From contig JACVTC010000005.1 of assembly GCA_016946835.1 (NCBI GenBank), forward strand, positions 146,001 through 210,000: a stretch of 64,000 nucleotides of DNA, in the 5' to 3' direction. The stretch's first letter is position 1. Each line of letters begins with the position of its first letter. The DNA comes from Neocallimastix lanati (nom. inval.). Lineage: Eukaryota > Neocallimastigomycota > Neocallimastigomycetes > Neocallimastigales > Neocallimastigaceae. A program made the position numbers and the translations under genes. Shown one piece after another: positions 63,160-64,000 of the stretch. The notes below the pieces were generated by a model that was given only the letters and a program-made list of their open reading frames with translations, was not told the origin of the DNA and did not search any database.

Positions 63160-64000
63160 TTATAGTGTTTTTATACCAAATTAGGATTTCATTATCGTAT
63201 TAAATATATATATTTATTTTTATTTTTATTTATTAGAGATATTAGTGAAAATGAATTAACAGGAAATTTAATTATTCCACATAATACAAATTTAGTGGAA
63301 TTGTAAGTTTTTATTATAGTTTTATTTAAATGATTTTAAATAGAATATTTATATTTATAAATTAATAAAAAATATTAAATAAAAATAATGGAAGTTATAA
63401 ATATAAGTATAAATATATATATGTATATTTTATGGAAAAGGAAAAAAAAAAATAAACATCGTTATTATAATATTAACAATAATAAATATTAAATTCATAA
63501 AACAATATTTTACTTTATAGAGATGCTAGTAAAAATTACTTTAAAGGAAAGTTTGTTATTCCAGATAATTCTGAAATAGGATTGTTTTTTAGTAATGGGG
63601 AATCTAAACTCGAAATTTTGTAAGTTTTTATATTAAAATACTTTAAATAATTAAAATTGTTTTATTTTAAATTATAATAAAATAATAATACTACAATTAT
63701 ATATAATAATTAAATTACTAAAAATTTATTTTTATTTATTTATTTTTTTTTAATTTATTAATCAATTTATTTATTATTTTTATTTATTTATTTATTTATT
63801 TTTTTTTTTTTTTTTTAATTTTTTGGTGTTCTAATATGTTTATATAAATTAATATACTTAATTAGAAATATTAGTAATAATCAATTAACAGGAGATTTAA
63901 TTATTCCAAAAAATTCCACTTTAGTGAAACTGTAAGTTTTTTGATGAAAAGACTTAAATAGAATGATTTAAAATAATTAAATAATAATAATAATAATAAT
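62198..64000 (+). CDS. LRR membrane protein C, 5' part (runs off the window)
   Basis: Exons seen: 62198-62376, 62985-63071, 63237-63302, 63521-63619, 63866-63931; all introns phase 2. The ATG at 62198 aligns with the starts of A and B (signal peptide NIYKLFLFSVNISLIFCSE); an upstream non-ATG extension is not used. Exon 1 has the Cys cap (CEILNSYKSY ... CCNSLHVEC), exon 2 the KFSLETFLNQFPSLKKL unit, exon 3 DISENELTGNLIIPHNTNLV, exon 4 the 33-residue repeat (DASKNYFKGKFVIPDNSEIG), exon 5 NISNNQLTGDLIIPKNSTLV. More LRR exons and the membrane exon should lie beyond 64000. It is third in the tandem family and nearest to A and B in every exon. Confidence 0.8.
62600..62745. repeat. TAAATAA heptamer array with AAGAGTATTTATTAATAAAT core in LRR C intron 1
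   Basis: Period-7 units end with the core block at 62708-62727, then resume. The position inside intron 1 matches the heptamer array in gene B intron 1. Confidence 0.85.

Overview
The window is nuclear DNA of an anaerobic gut fungus (Neocallimastigomycota; genus not resolvable). The base composition is extremely AT-rich, with long A and T homopolymers and AT-only microsatellites between genes. Coding islands stand out by higher G+C. The diagnostic gene is a secreted GH10 xylanase carrying two fungal dockerin (CBM10-like) modules, the signature of the cellulosome of these fungi.

Layout. 1-3955: AT-only spacer. 3956-7600 (minus): an 11-exon WD40-type gene that I reconstructed exon by exon; its protein resembles a conserved plant/fungal WD-repeat family. 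8700-9140: remnant of a LINE 3' end. 9140-17555: gene-poor DNA with minisatellites, including a near-perfect 101-bp array. 17556-20337 (plus): two-exon bZIP transcription factor with an atypical basic region. 24700-25862: decayed MULE transposase. 27173-28595: decayed LTR element. 32318-34174 (plus): GH10 xylanase with a ricin-type lectin domain and two dockerins. 35146-37614: decayed LINE. 41581 to the window end: a tandem family of three leucine-rich-repeat (LRR) membrane-protein genes, A, B and C (C runs off the edge). The B-C spacer is enlarged by a miniature LTR retrotransposon, a full-length LINE inserted inside that element's 5' LTR, and a 5'-truncated LINE.

Together. The xylanase is the secreted plant-cell-wall-degrading component and would dock into the cellulosome. 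The LRR genes encode small type I surface proteins in which nearly every exon is exactly one repeat and all introns are phase 2, so repeats can be gained or lost without frame change; gene B shows a two-exon gain relative to gene A. The most notable mobile-element signal is that both LTR elements carry, right after the 5' LTR, a 14-15 nt primer-binding site complementary to the anticodon arm of tRNA-Lys(CUU). This implies priming by a half-tRNA, as in Drosophila copia. The nested LINE has an intact 1361-residue ORF, a poly(A) tail and a 13-14 bp target-site duplication that can be verified inside the window against the uninterrupted 3' LTR.
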